The translations under genes were made by a program, and so were the position numbers. A DNA stretch of 64,000 nucleotides from NCBI RefSeq assembly GCF_029227915.1, contig NC_079880.1:8000001-8064000 (forward strand). The letters are read 5' to 3'. This DNA is from Hydractinia symbiolongicarpus. Its lineage: Eukaryota; Cnidaria; Hydrozoa; Anthoathecata; Hydractiniidae. How positions within the stretch are numbered: position 1 is the first letter of the stretch; every line of letters begins with the position of its first letter. This document shows, one piece after another, positions 1 to 15,900 of the stretch. Below the pieces are notes generated by a model. It ran no database searches and was not told where the DNA came from. It saw only the letters and a program-made list of their open reading frames with translations.

Positions 1-533
1 GCCCTGTGGTAGCGCTTTATTTAGAAATTTAGATTAATCCGACATTCTTTACGGTGGGGCCAATCCTTAGCGGTAGCGCGCGCTGAAGAAATAGAGACAG
101 TTTCAAAAACTACATTTCCTTGACTTTCTCACGGTATCAATCCGTTTGACTTACAACGGTTCCGTCACATATTCGTACCAACATGTATTAAGCGATATGC
201 GTCCGATAATACTAGTTTGCCTCGCTTTTAACAGGGAAACGATTGACTGTGGTACTTAATGAACTGATTTTTCACTTTGACCTTGCAAATGTGATAAATG
301 AGACAACTGGACTCCAAGAAAAAACATTTTTCTTAATTGGATATGATTGCTGAAACTCAGCAATTACACTGGGCGCTGTGGTACGCTTTATTTAGAAATT
401 CAGATTAATCAGACATTTTTACGGTGGTACCAATCCTAGTCGTTACAGAGCGCTGAAGAAGTAGGGAAAGTTTCAGAAACTTCATTTCATTGATTTTCTA
501 ACGGTATCAATCCGTTTGAGTTACAACGGTTGC

Positions 534-3500
534 GTCACATATTCGTACCAACATGTATTTAGTGATATTTTTCCGACATCACTTGGTTGCATCGCTTTTA
601 ACAGTGCTACGATTCACTGTGGCACTTAATTGAACTGATTTTGCACTTCGACATTATAAATGTGATAAACGAGACATTTGGCTCCAAGACAAAACCTTCT
701 TCTTAATTTTGAAATGATTGCTGGAACTCAGCGATTACACAGGACGTGTGGTAGCGCTTTTTTTAGAAATTTAGATAAATAAGTCATTTTTTACTGTTGG
801 AGCAATCCTAGTCGTTAGCGCACGTCGAAGAAATAGAGACAGTTTCTAAAACTACATTTCATTGACTTTCTAACGGTATCAATCCGTTTGAGTTACAACC
901 GTTGCGTCGCATATTCGTACCAACGTGTACTAAGCGATATTTTTCCGATATTACTAGGTTGCGACGCTTTTAACAGTGCAACGATTGACTGTGGTACTTA
1001 CTGAACTGATTTTGGACATTGACCTTACAAATGTGATAAATAGGATAATTGGACTCTAGGAAATAATATTAGTCTTAATTGGTCATGATTGCTGGAACTC
1101 AGCAATTACACTGGGCGCTGTGGTAGCGCTTTATATAGAAATTTAGGTTAATCAGACATTTTTTACGGTGGAACCAATCCTAAACGTTAACGCGCTGAAG
1201 AAGTAGAGACAGTTTCAGAAACTTCATTTCATTGATTTTCTAACGGTATCAATCCGTTTGAGTTACAACGGTTGCGTCACATAGTCGTACCAACATGTAT
1301 TTAGTGATATTGTTCTGATAATACTAGGCCGTATCGTTTTTAACAGAGCAACGATTGACTGTGGGACTTAATTGAGCTGATTATGGACTTTGACCTGATA
1401 AATGTGATAAATGAGACAACTGGAATCCAAGAAATAACATTCTTCTTTATATGGCATGATTGCTGCAACTCAGCGATTACACTGGGCGCTGTAGTAGCGC
1501 TTCATATAGAAATTTAGATAAATAAGTCATTTTTTACGGTGGCACCAATCCTAGCCATTAGCGCGCGCTGATAAAATAGAGACAGTTTCAAAAATTACAT
1601 TTCATTGACTTTCTAACGGTATCAATCCGTTTGAGTTCCAACCCGTTGCGTCACATATTCGTACCTACGTGTACTATGCGATATTTTTCCGATATTACTT
1701 GGTTGCACCGCTTTTAACAGTGAAACCATTGACTGTGGTACTTAATGAACTGATTTTGGACTTTGACCTTACAAAAGTGATAAATAGGATAATTGGACTA
1801 CAGGAAAAAACCTTTTTCTTAATTTGAAATGATTGCTGAAACTCAGCGATTTCACTGGGCGCTGAGGTAGCGCTTTATTTTGAAATTTAGATAAATAAGT
1901 CATTTTTTACAGTGGCACAAATCCTAGCCGTTAGCGCGCGCTGAAGAAATAGAGACAGTCTTAAAAACTACATATCATTGACTTTCTAACCGTATCAATC
2001 CGTTTGACTTACAACGCTTCCGTCACATATTCGTACCAACATATATTAAGCGATATACGTCCGATAATACTAGTTTGCCTCGTTTTTAACAGGAAAATGA
2101 TTGACTGTGGTGCTTAATGAACTGATTTTTCACTTTGACCTTGCAAATGTGATAAATGAGACAACTGGACTCCAAGAAAAAACATTCTTCTTAATTGGAT
2201 ATGATTGCTGAAACTCAGCAATTACACTGGGCGCTGTGGTACGCTTTATTTAGAAATTCAGATTAATCAGACATTTTTACGGTGGTACCAATCCTAGTCG
2301 TTAGAGAGCGCTGAAGAAGTAGGGAAAGTTTCAGAAACTTCATTTCATTGATTTTCTAACGGTATCAATCCGTTTAAGTTACAACGGTTGCGTCACATAT
2401 TCGTACCAACATGTATTTAGTGATATTTTTCCGACATCACTTGGTTGCATCGCTTTTAACAGTGCTACGATTCACTGTGGCACTTAATTGAACTGATTTT
2501 GCACTTCGACATTATAAATGTGATAAACGAGACATTTGGCTCCAAGACAAAACCTTCTTCTTAATTTTGAAATGATTGCTGGAACTCAGCGATTACACAG
2601 GACGTGTGGTAGCGCTTTTTTTAGAAATTCAGATAAATAAGTCATTTTTTACGGTGGGAGCAATCCTAGTCGTTAGCGCACGCCGAAGAAATAGAGACAG
2701 TTTCTAAAACTACATTTCATTGATTTTCTAACGGTATCAATCCGTTTGAGTTACAACGGTTGCGTCACATAGTCGTACCAACATGTATTTAGTGATATTG
2801 TTCTGATAATACTAGGCCGTATCGTTTTTAACAGAGCAACGATTGACTGTGGGACTTAATTGAGCTGATTATGGACTTTGACCTGATAAATGTGATAAAT
2901 GAGACAACTGGAATCCAAGAAATAACATTCTTCTTTATATGGCATGATTGCTGCAACTCAGCGATTACACTGGGCGCTGTAGTAGCGCTTCATATAGAAA
3001 TTTAGATAAATAAGTCATTTTTTACGGTGGCACCAATCCTAGCCATTAGCGCGCGCTGATAAAATAGAGACAGTTTCAAAAACTACATTTCATTGACTTT
3101 CTAACGGTATCAATCCGTTTGAGTTCCAACCCGTTGCGTCACATATTCGTACCTACGTGTACTATGCGATATTTTTCCGATATTACTTGGTTGCACCGCT
3201 TTTAACAGTGAAACAATTGACTGTGGTACTTAATGAACTGATTTTGGACTTTGACCTTACAAAAGTGATAAATAGGATAATTGGACTACAGGAAAAAACC
3301 TTCTTCTTAATTTGAAATGATTGCTGAAACTCAGCGATTTCACTGGGCGCTGAGGTAGCGCTTTATTTTGAAATTTAGATAAATAAGTCATTTTTTACGG
3401 TGGCACAAATCCTAGCCGTTAGCGCGCGCTGAAGAAATAGAGACAGTCTTAAAAACTACATATCATTGACTTTCTAACCGTATCAATCCGTTTGACTTAC

Positions 3501-6500
3501 AACGGTTCCGTCACATATTCGTACCAACATATATTAAGCGATATACGTCCGATAATACTAGTTTGCCTCGTTTTTAACAGGGAAATGATTGACTGTGGTA
3601 CTTAATGAACTGATTTTTCACTTTGACCTTGCAAATGTGATAAATGAGACAACTGGACTCCAAGAAAAAACATTCTTCTTAATTGGATATGATTGCTGAA
3701 ACTCAGCAATTACACTGGGCGCTGTGGTACGCTTTATTTAGAAATTCAGATTAATCAGACATTTTTACGGTGGTACCAATCCTAGTCGTTAGAGAGCGCT
3801 GAAGAAGTAGGGAAAGTTTCAGAAACTTCATTTCATTGATTTTCTAACGGTATCAATCCGTTTAAGTTACAACGGTTGCGTCACATATTCGTACCAACAT
3901 GTATTTAGTGATATTTTTCCGACATCACTTGGTTGCATCGCTTTTAACAGTGCTACGATTCACTGTGGCACTTAATTGAACTGATTTTGCACTTCGACAT
4001 TATAAATGTGATAAACGAGACATTTGGCTCCAAGACAAAACCTTCTTCTTAATTTTGAAATGATTGCTGGAACTCAGCGATTACACAGGACGTGTGGTAG
4101 CGCTTTTTTTAGAAATTCAGATAAATAAGTCATTTTTTACGGTGGGAGCAATCCTAGTCGTTAGCGCACGCCGAAGAAATAGAGACAGTTTCTAAAACTA
4201 CATTTCATTGACTTTCTAACGGTATCAATCCGTTTGAGTTACAACCCGTTGCGTCACATATTCGTACCTACGTGTACTAAGCAATATTTTTCCGATATTA
4301 CTAGGTTGCACCGCTTTTAACAGTGAAACGATTGACTGTGGTACTTAATGAACTGATTTTGGACTTTGACCTTACAAATGTGATAAATAGGATAATTGGA
4401 CTCCAGGAAATAATATTAGTCTTAATTGGTCATGATTGCTGGAACTCAGCAATTACACTGGGCGCTGTGGTAGCGCTTTATATATAAATTTAGGTTAATC
4501 AGACATTTTTTACGGTGGGACCAATCCTAGTCGTTAGCGCGCTGAAGAAGTAGAGACAGTTTCAGAAACTTCATTTCATTGATTTTCTAACGGTATCAAT
4601 CCGTTTGAGTTACAACGGTTGCGTCACATAGTCGTACCAACATGTATTTAGTGATATTGTTCTGATAATACTAGGCCGTATCGTTTTTAACAGAGCAACG
4701 ATTGACTGTGGGACTTAATTGAGCTGATTACGGACTTTGACCTTATAAATGTGATAAATGAGACAACTGGAATCCAAGAAATAACATTCTTCTTTATATG
4801 GCATGATTGCTGCATCTCAGCCATTACACTGGGCGCTGTAGTAGCGCTTCATATAGAAATTTAGATAAATAAGTCATTTTTTACGGTGGCACCAATCCTA
4901 GCCATTAGCGCGCGCTGATGAAATAAAGACAGTTTCAAAAACTACATTTCATTGACTTTCTAACGGTATCAATCCGTTTGAGTTCCAACCCGTTGCGTCA
5001 CATATTCGTACCTACGTGTACTAAGCGATATTTTTCCGATATTACTAGGTTGCACCGCTTTTAACAGTGAGACGATTGACTGTGGTACTTAATGAACTGA
5101 TTTTGGACTTTGACCTTACAAAAGTGATAAATAGGATAATTGGACTACAGGAAAAAACCTTCTTCTTAATTTGAAATGATTGCTGAAACTCAGCGATTTC
5201 ACTGGGCGCTGTGGTAGCGCTTTATTTTGAAATTTAGATAAATAAGTCATTTTTTACGGTGGCACCAATCCTAGCCGTTAGAGCGCGCTGATGAAATAGA
5301 GACAGTTTCAAAAACTACATTTCATTGACTTTCTAACGGTATCAATCCGTTTGAGTTCCAACCCGTTGTGTCACATATTCGTACCAACATGCATTAAGCG
5401 ATATTTTTCCGATATTACTAGGTTGCGTCGCTTATCACAGTGAAACAATTGACTGTGTGACTTAATTGAACTGATTTTGGACTTTGAGCTTACAAATGTG
5501 ATAAATGAGATAATTGGACTCCAAGATATAACATTGCTTTTAATTGGACATGATTGCTGGAACTCAGCAATTACACTGGGCGCTGTGGTAGCGCTTTATA
5601 TAGAAATTTAGGTTAATCAGACAATTTTTACGGTGGGACCAATCCTAGTCGTTAGAGCGCTGAAGAAGTAGAGACAGTTTCAGAAACTTCATTTCAATGA
5701 TTTTCTAACGGTATCAATCCGTTTGAGTTACAACGGTTGCGTCACATATTCGTACCAACATGTATTTAGTGATATTTTTCCGACATCACTTGGTTGCATC
5801 GCTTTTAACAGTGCTACGATTCACTGTGGCACTTAATTGAACTGATTTTGCACTTCGACATTATAAATTTGATAAATGAGACATTTGGCTCCAAGACAAA
5901 ACCTTCTTCTTAATTTTGAAATGATTGCTGGAACTCAGCGATTACACAGGACGTGTGGTAGCGCTTTTTTTAGAAATTTATATAAATAAGTCATTTTTTA
6001 CGGTGGGAGCAATCCTAGTCGTTAGCGCACGCCGAAGAAATAGAGACAGTTTCTAAAACTACATTTCATTGACTTTCTAACGGTATCAATCCGGTTGAGT
6101 TAAAACCGTTGCGTCGCATATTCGTACCAACGTGTACTAAGCGATATTTTTCCGATATTACTAGGTTGCGACGCTTTTAACAGTGAAACGATTGACTGTG
6201 GTACTTAATGAACTGATTTTGGACTTTGACCTTACAAATGTGATAAATAGGATAATTGGACTCCAGGAAATAATAATAGTCTTAATTGGTCATGATTGCT
6301 GCAACTCAGCGATTACACTGGGCGCTGTAGTAGCGCTTCATATAGAAATTTAGATAAATAAGTCATTTTTTACGGTGGCACCAATCCTAGCCATTAGCGC
6401 GCGCTGATAAAATAGAGACAGTTTTAAAAACTACGTTTCATTGACTTTCTAACGGTATCAATCCGTTTGAGTTACAACGGTTGCGTCACATATTCGTACC

Positions 6501-7600
6501 AACATGTATTTAGTGATATTTTTCCGACATCACTTGGTTGCATCGCTTTTAACAGTGCTACGATTCACTGTGGCACTTAATTGAACTGATTTTGCACTTC
6601 GACATTATAAATTTGATAAATGAGACATTTGGCTCCAAGACAAAACCTTCTTCTTAATTTTGAAATGATTGCTGGAACTCAGCGATTACACAGGACGTGT
6701 GGTAGCGCTTTTTTTAGAAATTTATATAAATAAGTCATTTTTTACGGTGGGAGCAATCCTAGTCGTTAGCGCACGCCAAAGAAATAGAGACAGTTTCTAA
6801 AACTACATTTCATTGACTTTCTAACGGTATCAATCCGGTTGAGTTAAAACCGTTGCGTCGCATATTCGTACCAACGTGTACTAAGCGATATTTTTCCGAT
6901 ATTACTAGGTTGCGACGCTTTTAACAGTGAAACGATTGACTGTGGTACTTAATGAACTGATTTTGGACTTTGACCTTACAAATGTGATAAATAGGATAAT
7001 TGGACTCCAGGAAATAATAATAGTCTTAATTGGTCATGATTGCTGCAACTCAGCGATTACACTGGGCGCTGTAGTAGCGCTTCATATAGAAATTTAGATA
7101 AATAAGTCATTTTTTACGGTGGCACCAATCCTAGCCATTAGCGCGCGCTGATAAAATAGAGACAGTTTTAAAAACTACGTTTCATTGACTTTCTAACGGT
7201 ATCAATCCGTTTGAGTTCCAACCCGTTGCGTCACATATTCGTACCTACGTGTACTAAGCGATATTTTTCCGATATTACTTGGTTGCACTGCTTTTAACAG
7301 TGAAACGATTGACTGTGGTACTTAATGAACTTATTTTTCACTTTGACCTTGCAAATGTGATAAATGAGACAACTGGACTCCAAGAAAAAACATTCTTCTT
7401 AATTGGATATGATTGCTGAAACTCAGCAATTACACTGGGCGCTGTGGTACGCTTTATTTAGAAATTCAGATTAATCAGACATTTTTACGGTGGTACCAAT
7501 CCTAGTCGTTAGAGAGCGCTGAAGAAGTAGGGAAAGTTTCAGAAACTTCATTTCATTGATTTTCTAACGGTATCAATCCGTTTGAGTTACAACGGTTGCG
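534..7600. repeat. Higher-order satellite block of 4-5-monomer units
   Basis: A marker monomer variant (GTATTTAGTGATATTTTTCC followed by GACATCACTTGG) recurs at about 534, 2,392, 3,880, 5,741, 6,485 and 7,600. The spacings are 1,858, 1,488, 1,861, 744 and 1,115 bp, that is 5, 4, 5, 2 and 3 monomers. The 1,488-bp copies at 2,041-3,528 and 3,529-5,016 are nearly identical for much of their length. The 5-monomer copies differ from the 4-monomer copy by gain or loss of one whole monomer, as expected from unequal crossing over. Confidence 0.85.
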
Positions 7601-9959
7601 TCACATATTCGTACCAACATGTATTTAGTGATATTTTTCCGACATCACTTGGTTGCATCGCTTTTAACAGTGCTACGATTCACTGTGGCACTTAATTGAA
7701 CTGATTTTGCACTTCGACATTATAAATGTGATAAACGAGACATTTGGCTCCAAGACAAAACCTTCTTCTTAATTTTGAAATGATTGCTGGAACTCAGCGA
7801 TTACACAGGACGTGTGGTAGCGCTTTTTTTAGAAATTTAGATAAATAAGTCATTTTTTACGGTGGGAGCAATCCTAGTCGTTAGCGCACGCCGAAGAAAT
7901 AGAGACAGTTTCTAAAACTACATTTCATTGACTTTCTAACGGTATCAATCCGTTTGAGTTACAACCGTTGCGTCGCATATTCGTACCAACGTGTACTAAG
8001 CGATATTTTTCCGATATTACTAGGTTGCGACGCTTTTAACAGTGAAACGATTGACTGTGGTACTTAATGAACTGATTTTGGACTTTGACCTTACAAATGT
8101 GATAAATAGGATAATTGGACTCTAGGAAATAATATTAGTCTTAATTGGTCATGATTTCTGGAACTCAGCAATTACACTGGGCGCTGTGGTAGCGCTTTAT
8201 ATAGAAATTTAGGTTAATCAGACATTTTTTACGGTGGGACCAATCCTAGTCGTTAGCGCGCTGAAGAAGTAGAGACAGTTTCAGAAACTTCATTTCATTG
8301 ATTTTCTAACGGTATCAATCCGTTTGAGTTACAACGGTTGCGTCACATAGTCGTACCAACATGTATTTAGTGATATTGTTCTGATAATACTAGGCCGTAT
8401 CGTTTTTAACAGAGCAAGGATTGACTGTGGGACTTAATTGAGCTGATTATGGACTTTCACCTTATAAATGTGATAAATGAGACAACTGGAGTCCAAGACA
8501 AAACCTTCTTCTTAATTTTGAGATGATTGCTGGAACTCAGCGATTACACAGGGCGTGTGGTAGCGCTTTTTTTAGAAATTTATGTTAATAAGACATTCTT
8601 TACGGTGGGGCTAATCCTAGTCAGTAGCGCACGCTGAAGAAATAGAGACAGTTTCAAAAACTACATTTCCTCGACTTTCTCACGGTATCAATACGTTTGA
8701 GTTACAAACTTTGTGTCACATATTCGTACCAACATGCACTAAGCGATATTTTTCCGATATCACTTGGTTGCATCGCTTTTAACAGTGAAACAATTGACTG
8801 TGGTACTTAATGAACTGATTTTGGACTTTGACCTTACAAATGTGATAAATAGGATAATTGGACTCTAGGAAATAATATTAGTCTTAATTGGTCATGATTG
8901 CTGGAACTCAGCAATTACACTGGGCGCTGTGGTAGCGCTTTATATAGAAATTTAGGTTAATCAGACATTTTTTACGGTGGGACCAATCCTAGTCGTTAGC
9001 GCGCTGGAGAAGTAGAGACAGTTTCAGAAACTTCATTTCATTGATTTTCTAACGGTATCAATCCGTTTGAGTTACAACGGTTGCGTCACATAGTCGTACC
9101 AACATGTATTTAGTGATATTGTTCTGATAATACTAGGCCGTATCGTTTTTAACAGAGCAACGATTGACTGTGGGACTTAATTGAGCTGATTATGGACTTT
9201 CACCTTATAAATGTGATAAATGAGACAACTGGAGTCCAAGACAAAACCTTCTTCTTAATTTTGAGATGATTGCTGGAACTCAGCGATTACACAGGGCGTG
9301 TGGTAGCGCTTTTTTTAGAAATTTATGTTAATAAGACATTCTTTACGGTGGGGCTAATCCTAGTCGGTAGCGCACGCTGAAGAAATAGAGACAGTTTCAA
9401 AAACTACATTTCCTCGACTTTCTCACGGTATCAATACGTTTGAGTTACAAACTTTGTGTCACATATTCGTACCAACATGCACTAAGCGATATTTTTCCGA
9501 TATCACTTGGTTGCATCGCTTTTAACAGTGCTACGATTCACTGTGGCACTTAAATGAACTGATTTTGCACTTCCACCTTATAAATGTGATAAACGAGACA
9601 TTTGGCTCCAAGACAAAACCTTTTTCTTAGTTTTGAAATGATTGCTGGAACTCAGCGATTTCACAGGTCGTGTGGTAGCGCTTTTTTTAGAAATTTAGAT
9701 GAATAAGTCATTTTTTACGGTGGGAGCAATCCTAGTCGTTAGCGCACACCGAAGAAATAGAGACAGTTTCAAAAACTAAATTTCATTGACTTTATAACGG
9801 TATCAATCCGTTTGAGTTACAACCGTTGCGTCACATATTCGTACCAACGTGTACTAAGCGATATTTTTCCGATAATACTAGGTTGCGATGCTTTTAACAG
9901 TGAAACGATTGACTGTGGTACTTGATGAACTGATTTTGGACTTTGACCTTACAAATGTG

Positions 9960-12900
9960 ATAAATAGGATAATTGGACTCCAGGAAATAATATTTGTCTT
10001 AATTGGTCATGATTGCTGGAAGTCAGCAATTACACTGGCCGCTGTGGTAGCGCTTTATATGGAAATTTAGGTTAATCAGACTTTTTTTACGGTGGGACCA
10101 ATCCCAGTCGTTAGCGCGGTGAAGAAGTAGAGACAGTTTCAGAAACTTCATTATAGTGATTTCCTAACGGTATCAATCCCATTGAGTTAAAACGGTTGCG
10201 TAACATATTCGTACGAACATGTACTTAGTGATACTTTTCTGATAATACTAGGTTGCATCGCTTTTAACAGGGCAACGATTCACTGTGGCACTTAATTGAA
10301 CTGATTACGGACTTTGACCTTATAAATGTGATAAATGAGACAACTGGAATCCAAGAAATAACATTCTTCTTTATTTGGCATAATTGCTGCAACTCAGCGA
10401 TTACACTGGGCGCTGTGGTAGCGCTTTATTTAGAAATTTAGATTAATCCGACATTTTTTACGGTGGGGCCAATCCTAGTCGTTAGCGCCCGCTGAAGAAA
10501 TAGAGACAGTTTCAAAAACTACATTTCCTTGCCTTTCTCACGGTATCAATCCGTTTGAGTTACAACCGTTGTGTCACATATTCGTACCAACATGCATTAA
10601 GCGATATTTTTCCGATATTACTAGGTTGCGTCGCTTATCACAGTGAAACGATTGACTGTGTGACTTAATTGAACTGATTTTGGACTTTGAGCATACAAAT
10701 GTGATAAATGAGATAATTGGACTCCAAGATATAACATGCCTCTAAATTGGACATGATTGCTAGAACTCAGCAATTACACTGGGCCCTTTGGTAGCGCTTT
10801 ATTTAGAAATTTAGATTAATCAGACATCTTTTACAGTGGGGCCAATCCTAGTCGGTAGCGCGCGCTGAAGAAATAGAGACAGTTTCAGAAACTTCATTTT
10901 AGTGATTTCCTAACGGTAACAATCCCTTTGAGTTACAACGGTTGCGTCACATAGTCGTACCAACAGGTATTTAGTGATATTGTTCTGATAATACTAGGCT
11001 GTATTGTTTTTAGCAGAGCAACGATTGACTGTGGGACTTAATTGAGCTGATTACGGACTTTGACCTTATAAATGTGATAAATGAGACAACTGGAATCCAA
11101 GAAATAACATTCTTCTTTATTTGGCATGATTGCTGCAACTCAGCGATTACACTGGGCGCTGTGGTAGCGCTTTATTTAGAAATTTAGATTAATCCGACAT
11201 TTTTTACGGTGGGGCCAATCCTAGTCGTTAGCGCCCGCTGAAGAAATAGAGACAGTTTCAAAAACTACATTTCCTTGACTTTCTTACGGTATCAATCCGT
11301 TTGAGTTACAACCGTTCTGTCACATATTCGTACCAACATGCATTAAGCGATATTTTTCCGATATTACTAGGTTGCGTCGCTTATCACAGTGAAACGATTG
11401 ACTGTGTGACTTAATTGAACTGATTTTGGACTTTGAGCTTACCAATGTGATAAATGAAATAATTGGACTCCGAGATATAACATTCTTCTTTATTTGGCAT
11501 GATTGCTGCAACTCAGCGATTACACTGGGCGCTGTGGTAGCGCTTTATTTAGAAATTTAGGTTAATCAGACATTTTTTACGGTGGGGCCAATCCTAGTCG
11601 TTAGGGCGCGTTGAAGAAATAGAGACAGTTTCAAAAACTACATTTCCTTGACTTTCTAACGGTGTCAATCCGTCTGAGTTACAACCGTTGTGTCACATAT
11701 TCGCACCAACATGCATTAAGCGATATTTTTCCGATTTTACTAGGTTGTGTCGCTAATAACAGTGAAACGATTGACTGTGGTACTTAATGAACTGATTCTG
11801 GACTTTGACCTTACAAATGAGATAAATAGGATAATTGGACTCCAGGAAATAATATTAGTCTTAATTGGTCATGATTGCTGGAACTCAGCAATTACACTGG
11901 GCGCTGTGGTAGCGCTTTATTTAGAAATTCAGATTAATCAGACATTTTTACGGTGGTACCAATCCAAGCCGTTAGAGAGCGCTGAAGAAATAGAGACAGT
12001 TTCAGAAACTTCATTTCATTGATTTTCTAACGTTATCAATCCGTTTGAGTTACAATGGTTGCTTCACAAATTCGTACCAACATGTATTTAGTGATATTTT
12101 TCCGATATCACTTGGTTGCATCGCTTTTAATAGTGCTACGATTCACTGTGGCACTTAATTGAACTAATTTCGGACTTTGACCTTATAAATGTGATAAATG
12201 AGACAACTGGAATCCAAGAAATAACATTCTTCTTTATTTGGCATGATTGCTGCAACACAGCGATTACACTGGGCGCTGTGGTAGCGCTTTATTTAGAAAT
12301 TTAGATTATTCCGACATTTTTTACGGTGGGGCCAATCCTAGTCGTTAGCGCCCGCTGAAGAAATAGAGACAGTTTCAAAAACTACATTTCCTTGACTTTC
12401 TTACGGTATCAATCCGTTTGAGTTACAACCGTTGTGTCACATATTCGTACCAACATGCATTAAGCGATATTTTTCCGATATTACTAGGTTGCGTCGCTTA
12501 TCACAGTGAAACGATTGACTGTGTGACTTAATTGAACTGATTTTGGACTTTGAGCTTACAAATGTGATAAATGAAATAATTGGACTCCGAGATATAACAT
12601 TCTTCTTTATTTGGCATGATTGCTGCAACTCAGCGATTACACTGGGCGCTGTGGTAGCGCTTTATTTAGAAATTTAGGTTAATCAGACATTTTTTACGGT
12701 GGGGCCAATCCAAGTCGTTAGGGCGCGCTGAAGAAATAGAGACAGTTTCAAAAACTACATTTCCTTGACTTTCTAACGGTGTCAATCCGTTTGAGTTACA
12801 ACCGTTGTGTCACATATTCGCACCAACATGCATTAAGCGATATTTTTCCGATTTTACTAGGTTGTGTCGCTAATAACAGTGAAACGATTGACTGTGGTAC

Positions 12901-15900
12901 TTAATGAACTGATTCTGGACTTTGACCTTACAAATGAGATAAATAGGATAATTGGACTCCAGGAAATAATATTAGTCTTAATTGGTCATGATTGCTGAAA
13001 CTCAGCAATTACACTGGGCGCTGTGGTACTCTTTATTTAGAAATTCAGATTAATCAGACATTTTTACAGTGGTACCAATCCTAGTCATTAGAGAGCGCTG
13101 AAGAGGTAAGGAAAGTTTCAGAAACTTCATTTCATTGATTTCCTAACGGTATCAATCCGTTTGAGTTACAACGGTTGCGTCACATATTCGTACCAACATG
13201 TATTTAGTGATATTTTTCCGATATCACTTGGTTGCATCGCTCTTAACAGTGAAACGATTGACTGTGGTACTTAATGAACTGATTTTGGACTTTGATCTTA
13301 CAAATGTGATAAATGAAATAATTGGACTCCAAGATATAACATTCTTCTTTATTTGGCATGATTGCTGCAACTCAGCGATTACACTGGGCGCTGTGGTAGC
13401 GCTTTATTTAGAAATTTAGGTTAATCAGACATTTTTTACGGTGGGGCCAATCCTAGTCGTTAGCGCGCGCTAAAGAAATAGAGACAGTTTCACAAACTAC
13501 ATTTCCTTGACTTTCTCACGGTATCAATCCGTTTGAGTTACAACCGTTGTGTCACATATTTGCACCAACATGCATTAAGCGATATTGTTCTGATAATACT
13601 AGGCTGTATCGTTTTTAACAGAGCAACGATTGACTGTGGGACTTAATTGAGCTGATTATGGACTTTGACCTCAAAAATGTGATATATGAGACAACTGGAA
13701 TCCAAGAAATAACATTCTTCTTTATTTGGCATGATTGCTGCAACTCAGCGATTACACTGGGAGCTGTGGTAGCTCTTTATTTAGAAATTTAGATTAATCC
13801 GATATTTTTTACGGTGGGGCCAATCCTAGTCGTTAGCGCGCGCTGAAGAAATAGAGACAGTTTCAAAAACTACATTTCCTTGACTTTCTCACGGTACCAA
13901 TCCGTTTGTGTTACAACCGTTGTGTCACATATTTGCACCAACATGCATTAAGCGATATTTTTCCGCTTTTACTAGGTTGCGTCGCTAATAACAGTAAAAC
14001 GAATGACTGTGGTACTTAATAAACTGATTTTGGACTTCGACCTTACAAATGTGATAAATAGGATAATTGGACTCCAGGAAATAATATTTGTCTTAATTGG
14101 TCATGATTGCTGGAACTCAGCAATTACACTGGCCGCTGTGGTAACGCTTTATATAGAAATTTAGGTTAATCAGACTTTTTTTACGGTGGGACCAATCCCA
14201 GTCGTTAGCGCGCTGAAGAAGTAGAGACAGTTTCAGAAACTTCATTTTAGTGATTTCCTAACGGTATCAATCCCATTGAGTTAAAACGGTTGCGTCACAT
14301 ATTCGTACGAACATGTACTTAGTGATACTTTTCTGATAATACTAGGTTGCATCACTTTTAACAGGGCAACGATTCACTGTGGCACTTAATTGAACTGATT
14401 TTGCACATCGACCTTATAAATGTGATAAATGAGACATTTGGACTCCAAGAAAAAACCTTCTTCTTAATTTGAAATGATTGCTGAAACTCAGCGATTTCAC
14501 TGGGCGCTGTGATAGCGCTTTATTTTAAAATTTAGATAAATAAGTAATTTTTTACGGTGGCACAAATCCTAGCCGTTAGCGCGCGCTGAAGAAATAGAGA
14601 CAGTATCAAAAACTACATTTCATTGCCTTTCTAACTGTATCAATCCGTTTAAGTTACATCCGTTGTGTCACATATTCGTACCAACATGCATTAAGCGATA
14701 CTTTTCCGATATTACTAGGTTGCGTCGCTTATCACAGTGAAACGATTGACTGTGTGACTTAATTGAACTGATTTTGGACTTTGAACATACAAATGTGATA
14801 AATGAGATAATTGGACTCCAAGATATAACATTCCTCTAAATTGGACATGATTGCTAGAACTCAGCAATTACACTGGGCCCTTTGGTAGCCCTTTATTTAG
14901 AAATTTAGATTAATCAGACATCTTTTACAGTGGGGCCAATCCTAGTCGGTAGCGCGCGCTGAAGAAATAGAGACAGTTTCAGAAACTTCATTTTAGTGAT
15001 TTCCTAACGGTAACAATCCCTTTGAGTTACAACGGTTGCGTCACATAGTCGTACCAACAGGTATTTAGTGATATTGTTCTGATAATACTAGGCTGTATTG
15101 TTTTTAGCAGAGCAACGATTGACTGTGGGACTTAATTGAGCTGATTACGGACTTTGACCTTATAAATGTGATAAATGAGACAACTGGAATCCAAGAAATA
15201 ACATTCTTCTTTATTTGGCATGATTGCTGCAACTCAGCGATTACACTGGGCGCTGTGGTAGCGCTTTATTTAGAAATTTAGATTAATCCGACATTTTTTA
15301 CGGTGGGGCCAATCCTAGTCGTTAGCGCCCGCTGAAGAAATAGAGACAGTTTCAAAAACTACATTTCCTTGACTTTCTTACGGTATCAATCCGTTTGAGT
15401 TACAACCGTTCTGTCACATATTCGTACCAACATGCATTAAGCGATATTTTTCCGATATTACTAGGTTGCGTCGCTTATCACAGTGAAACGATTGACTGTG
15501 TGACTTAATTGAACTGATTTTGGACTTTGAGCTTACCAATGTGATAAATAAAATAATTGGACTCCGAGATATAACATTCTTCTTTATTTGGCATGATTGC
15601 TGCAACTCAGCGATTACACTGGGCGCTGTGGTAGCGCTTTATTTAGAAATTTAGGTTAATCAGACATTTTTTACGGTGGGGCCAATCCTAGTCGTTAGGG
15701 CGCGTTGAAGAAATAGAGACAGTTTCAAAAACTACATTTCCTTGACTTTCTAACGGTGTCAATCCGTCTGAGTTACAACCGTTGTGTCACATATTCGCAC
15801 CAACATGCATTAAGCGATATTTTTCCAATTTTACTAGGTTGTGTCGCTAATAACAGTGAAACGATTGACTGTGGTACTTAATGAACTGATTCTGGACTTT

